DNA of 16,908 nt from positions 1 through 16,908 of the forward strand of contig JAUXDO010000012.1 in the NCBI GenBank assembly GCA_030618315.1, in the 5' to 3' direction. Of this stretch, positions 13,724-16,908 are shown one piece after another. The notes under the pieces are model-generated. The model worked only from the letters and a program-made list of their open reading frames with translations, was not told the origin of the DNA and searched no databases. The position numbers were made by a program, and so were the translations under genes. The stretch's first letter is position 1. Each line of letters opens with the position of its first letter. The DNA comes from Candidatus Peregrinibacteria bacterium (GTDB taxonomy: Bacteria; Patescibacteriota; Gracilibacteria; UM-FILTER-43-11).

Positions 13724-16309
13724 ATGCATTTAAATGAAATCGCCAGAGAATTAAGAATCACGACGCAAGAATTGCGTCGGGAACTTGCGAAAACGAATTT
13801 TGGCATCAGTTCTACCGCTCATGAAATCGAAGACGCGCTTGCTACAGGGGTTATTCGTTTTCTGAAGGGAAAAATAAAACCCACCCGAAAAGCCCGAAAA
13901 GTAGCTGTTATTGGTAAAGATGGAAAAGTCACAGAAGAAAACCCCGACGTAGAGATTCCGCTTAACGGGACGTCTAAGGAGGAAGAAGCAGTCGAGGAGA
14001 AACAAGAAATAATTATTGAGAAAAAATCAGACAAGAAGAAGAAACCAAAAACGCAGGCGATGACAAAGAAAGAGAAGGATGAAATTGAGAGAAAGAAAAA
14101 GGAGGAGGAGATGGAAAAATTAAGAAAAGAAGGGAAGCTTCCGGAAGAAGACAGAAGCTATGTACCAAAAAATGTGGAAAAAAAGACCAGTGGTGGCGCA
14201 GGTTTGCCTGTTTCAAGGCGTATTGAAGTTGGAAAAGGGGATAAAAAGGATATTGAGAAAAAAGATTTTCCTAGAACATATTACAAATCTAAAAAGAGAA
14301 GGAAAAAGAAAGGAAGGTACTCAGCAGAAGAGCTGGTTCTTGAGACTATGCAAAGACATCCAGGTAGAAAAATGAAAATTGCCAAGGTTAGTTATCAGGA
14401 AGAAGATGCAGATAATCTAAGTGTGGAAGAAATCGCAGTAGCTAAAGAAATGGATCGTGAAGCCTTTCGTGCACAAAAGAAGGGGCGTGCCATCAGCCAG
14501 AAAAGAGGTCCAAAAGAACAGCCTCAGATTAAAGCAAAGACGGGAACTATCGAAATCCCATCAATTATAAGCGTTAAAGAATTTGCAGAAAAATGCGGAA
14601 TATCAGTTCCTGATGTAATCGCCAGCTTGCTTAAGAACGGTATTATGGCGACTATCAATCAAAAACTTGATTACGATACAGCTGAAATAATCGCAGTTGA
14701 TCTTGGTGTAAAAGTTAAGATTCAGGAAGAGGAAGCGAAAGCGGAAGATCTTCTGGAAGGGGATATGGCAAAATTGCTCAAGGACACCAAGTCCAAATTA
14801 AAAACCCGTCCGCCTATTGTCAGTATCATGGGGCATGTAGATCATGGTAAAACCAAAATTCTGGATCACATCCGTAACGCTAATGTGGTTGATACAGAAG
14901 CCGGTGGGATTACTCAGCATATTGGTGCTTATCAGGTTGAAAAGGATGGAAACCTCATCACATTTCTGGATACTCCGGGTCATGAAGCATTTACTTCAAT
15001 GCGTGCCCGTGGTGCAAAAGCTACAGATATCGCAATACTTGTAGTCGCGGCAGATGAAGGTGTAAAACCTCAAACTATAGAAGCTATTAATCACGCAAAA
15101 GAAGCCAAAATTCCTATTATCGTCGCAATTAACAAAATTGATAAACCAAACGCTAATCCGGAAAAAGTAAAAGGTGAATTGGTTGAACACGGACTTCAGT
15201 CAGAGGATTGGGGTGGTAAAACAATAATGGTTCCTTGCTCAGCAATTACAGGTGAAGGAATGGATACTTTGCTTGAAATGATTTTACTTGTCGCGGAGAT
15301 GGAAGATCTTAAAGCAAATCCAAATCGTCTAGCTGTGGGTACAGTTGTTGAATCCAATCTCGATAAATCCCTTGGTCCGGTTGCAACGATTCTTGTGAAT
15401 ACCGGAACACTTAAGGTCGGTCACAACATAGTTGTTGGTACAGCTATAGGACGTATTAAAGCTATGCACGACCACAGAGGGAAGACTATGAAAAAAGTTC
15501 CGCCATCCGGTGCTGTTCGGATTTCAGGACTTTCAAAAGTTCCTCAGGCTGGTGACATTGTTCAAGCATTTAAAACTGAAAAAACAGCTAAAGACCGTGC
15601 GGAAGAGCTCAAAAAAATCATGGTAGATCGAAAAGATAGTATGGGCGGATCTATGGTCGAACGAATTGTATCGCAAATCAGCAGTGGTGAAATGAAGTTC
15701 CTGAAAATTGTACTGAAGACAGATACAAAAGGTTCACTTGAAGCAATAATGCAGGCCTTGCATAAAATCAAAGCAGAAGATGTCGCCGTAAAAGTAATTC
15801 ACTTCGGCGTAGGTAATATTTCTGATACAGATGTAGTTATGGCTTCAGCCAGCCAGGCATTATTATTTGGTTTCCATATAAGTACCACAGCTCATGTTAA
15901 GAAAATCGCAGAAAGAGAAGGTGTTGATATTAAAAATTACACAATCATCTACAAATTAATCGAAGACACTAAGGCAATTCTTTCCGGAATGATGGCGCCT
16001 GAAATTAAGATCGTCGAACTTGGCAATATTGAAATCAAAGAAATCTTCCTAAATAAGAAAACATGGGTGATCGCCGGTGGTAAAGTTACCAAAGGCACAG
16101 TTGAATCTAAATCTATGGCACGTGTTACCCGTGATAAAGAACTCCTATTCGAAACCGAACTTGAATCACTCAAGCACGTTAAAGAAGATGTTAGCGAACT
16201 AGATAAAGGATCTGAATGCGGTATTAAGATTAAAACACCAGTTCCAGTGCAGGAAGGTGATATCCTCGAGATATTTAAGGTTGAGAAGATTGAGAGGAAG
16301 TTGGATTAA
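13724..16309 (+). CDS. infB: Translation initiation factor IF-2
   Basis: This GTPase places initiator fMet-tRNA on the 30S subunit and promotes subunit joining. The protein has 861 residues. Residues 1-50 form a short helical N-domain; 85-200 is a highly charged Lys/Glu linker; 275-332 is a second IF2_N-type domain (ISVKEFAEKCGISVPDVIASLLKNG). The G domain has GHVDHGKT (370-377), GGITQHIGAY (394-403), DTPGHEAF (416-423), NKID (470-473) and a CSAITGEG G5 region. The residue after the P-loop Thr is Lys (GKTKILDHIR) where Ser or Thr is usual. Domains II, III and the fMet-binding C-terminal domain follow to the end, so the gene is complete. The start at 13724 gives a plausible N-domain; no Shine-Dalgarno precedes it (GCGGGTTAATCT). 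Stop is TAA. Confidence 0.97.
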   Translation: MHLNEIARELRITTQELRRELAKTNFGISSTAHEIEDALATGVIRFLKGKIKPTRKARKVAVIGKDGKVTEENPDVEIPLNGTSKEEEAVEEKQEIIIEKKSDKKKKPKTQAMTKKEKDEIERKKKEEEMEKLRKEGKLPEEDRSYVPKNVEKKTSGGAGLPVSRRIEVGKGDKKDIEKKDFPRTYYKSKKRRKKKGRYSAEELVLETMQRHPGRKMKIAKVSYQEEDADNLSVEEIAVAKEMDREAFRAQKKGRAISQKRGPKEQPQIKAKTGTIEIPSIISVKEFAEKCGISVPDVIASLLKNGIMATINQKLDYDTAEIIAVDLGVKVKIQEEEAKAEDLLEGDMAKLLKDTKSKLKTRPPIVSIMGHVDHGKTKILDHIRNANVVDTEAGGITQHIGAYQVEKDGNLITFLDTPGHEAFTSMRARGAKATDIAILVVAADEGVKPQTIEAINHAKEAKIPIIVAINKIDKPNANPEKVKGELVEHGLQSEDWGGKTIMVPCSAITGEGMDTLLEMILLVAEMEDLKANPNRLAVGTVVESNLDKSLGPVATILVNTGTLKVGHNIVVGTAIGRIKAMHDHRGKTMKKVPPSGAVRISGLSKVPQAGDIVQAFKTEKTAKDRAEELKKIMVDRKDSMGGSMVERIVSQISSGEMKFLKIVLKTDTKGSLEAIMQALHKIKAEDVAVKVIHFGVGNISDTDVVMASASQALLFGFHISTTAHVKKIAEREGVDIKNYTIIYKLIEDTKAILSGMMAPEIKIVELGNIEIKEIFLNKKTWVIAGGKVTKGTVESKSMARVTRDKELLFETELESLKHVKEDVSELDKGSECGIKIKTPVPVQEGDILEIFKVEKIERKLD
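13761..13779 (+). other. GC-rich hairpin at the start of the infB reading frame
   Basis: CGACGCAA and TTGCGTCG pair perfectly over 8 bp with a 3-nt loop, covering codons 13-19. It is unusually GC-rich for this AT-rich genome and lies close enough to the start to influence early elongation. It may be chance. Confidence 0.4.
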
Positions 16310-16339
16310 ATTGGGTTTTTGCCTAAATAATTGAAATAA

Positions 16340-16396
16340 CCTACAACTCGTTATTATATTAAATATGGAATACTTCATAAAATAACTAGTTGTAGG
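16340..16396. repeat. Large stem-loop in the spacer after infB
   Basis: Arms at 16340-16355 and 16381-16396 pair over 16 nt with one mismatch (CCTACAACT then GTTATT), with a loop of about 25 nt. It starts 31 nt after the infB stop. No clean U-run follows, so it may be a 3'-end structure rather than a standard terminator. The remainder of 16310-16479 shows no gene. Confidence 0.6.
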
Positions 16397-16464
16397 AAAT
16401 TAAACAAAAATTGCACTCCCAATCCGAACCATATTTGCCCCTTCCTCAATTCCACAACTTATTA

Positions 16465-16470
16465 TATACT
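16465..16470 (+). promoter_or_regulatory. Possible -10 box of the last lipoprotein gene
   Basis: TATACT (5/6) lies 9 nt before the ATG at 16480, with no clear -35. If used, the mRNA would be nearly leaderless. Confidence 0.35.
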
Positions 16471-16479
16471 GCAAGTGAA

Positions 16480-16908
16480 ATGAAAAAATCTTTTTTCACT
16501 ATCTTGGCGATAATTATATTAACTGCGTGTAGCTCAGGCACATATGTTGCCCAGGAGCCTATTCAGGAGGTTTCACCGGTAGAGGAGGTTGAATTAATCG
16601 AAGAAGTCGAGCTAATCGAAGAAGCTGAAGAAATCGAAAAAGCTGTAGACACTCTTGAAACCGAAGAAGATAAAAAAGAATTGTATTTGGCTGGCGATTG
16701 TACGATGGATCCTGAACTGCAATGGTGTCCCGAGGATATTCTTAAAAACCATCCTTATTCAGGAAAAAATAACGTCAGCTTAGGAAATCAATGCATTTAT
16801 TATATCGATACAAAAGAACTTAGAACTGATTACGGTAGAAGTATTGAACATTGTTCAGATACACTTGACGAAGAAATGGCAAAAAGGGAATACAACCTGG
16901 TAGATGGG
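16480..16908 (+). CDS. Lipoprotein, 3' end outside window, unknown function
   Basis: 143 codons are visible and the frame runs to the window edge. The signal MKKSFFTILAIIILTACSSG has a lipobox LTAC with the lipid Cys at residue 17. Next comes an acidic low-complexity stretch with short repeats (VELIEE, VELIEE, AEEIEK), probably a spacer or coiled coil that holds the rest away from the membrane. From about residue 70 a globular, cysteine-bearing part begins (GDCTMDPELQWCPEDIL, then NQCIYYID and IEHCSD); four cysteines are visible, possibly in disulfides. The family is not recognised. The GCAAGTGAA before the ATG is not a Shine-Dalgarno motif. Confidence 0.85.
   Translation, partial: MKKSFFTILAIIILTACSSGTYVAQEPIQEVSPVEEVELIEEVELIEEAEEIEKAVDTLETEEDKKELYLAGDCTMDPELQWCPEDILKNHPYSGKNNVSLGNQCIYYIDTKELRTDYGRSIEHCSDTLDEEMAKREYNLVDG

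Overview
The window reads as an AT-rich bacterial chromosome segment carrying housekeeping genes, a run of small unrecognised proteins, and several exported or surface proteins. The best guess is an uncultured Candidate Phyla Radiation (Patescibacteria) bacterium, possibly of the Peregrinibacteria. The grounds are short AU-rich leaders with no visible Shine-Dalgarno sequence, small lipoproteins, odd surface proteins (integrin-like propeller plus leucine-rich repeats; a dockerin), and a dispersed intergenic repeat of the 'TTTGGAATTTGG' kind. folD ends on TGA exactly where its family ends and no gene needs TGA as a sense codon, so the standard code (11) applies rather than the UGA=Gly code 25 of Gracilibacteria/Absconditabacteria. 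The phylum call is inference.

Layout. 1-1504 (minus, cut by the window edge): exported protein with seven FG-GAP propeller blades followed by an internalin-like leucine-rich repeat region. 1505-1782: spacer with promoter and hairpins. 1783-4944 (minus): 1053-residue exported protein with a cysteine-rich repeat, a beta-helix and a C-terminal dockerin. These two proteins share a near-identical promoter layout and a homologous signal peptide. 5064-9012 (minus): purD, purF and folD, transcribed folD-purF-purD. PurF and PurD do the first two steps of de novo purine synthesis; FolD supplies 10-formyl-THF for later steps. 7991-8169 holds a long inverted repeat.

9108-11247 (plus): an island of five small genes of unknown function, headed by a perfect consensus promoter (TTGACA-N17-TATAAT). 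One gene has an internal duplication, the next two are tandem paralogues, and the last two share a helical segment. This is the least explained part of the window. 11248-11832 (minus): tmk, abutting the island tail-to-tail with no gap. A divergent promoter region with an inverted GGCAAAGG repeat leads into an exported 541-residue lipoprotein (11952-13577, plus), which ends at a perfect 40-nt palindrome. 13724-16309 (plus): infB (IF-2). 16310-16479: spacer with a large stem-loop. 16480-16908 (plus): start of another lipoprotein, cut by the window edge.

One-carbon, purine and dTMP metabolism and translation initiation surround lineage-specific surface and small-protein genes. No tRNA, rRNA, CRISPR array, transposase or phage gene was seen.
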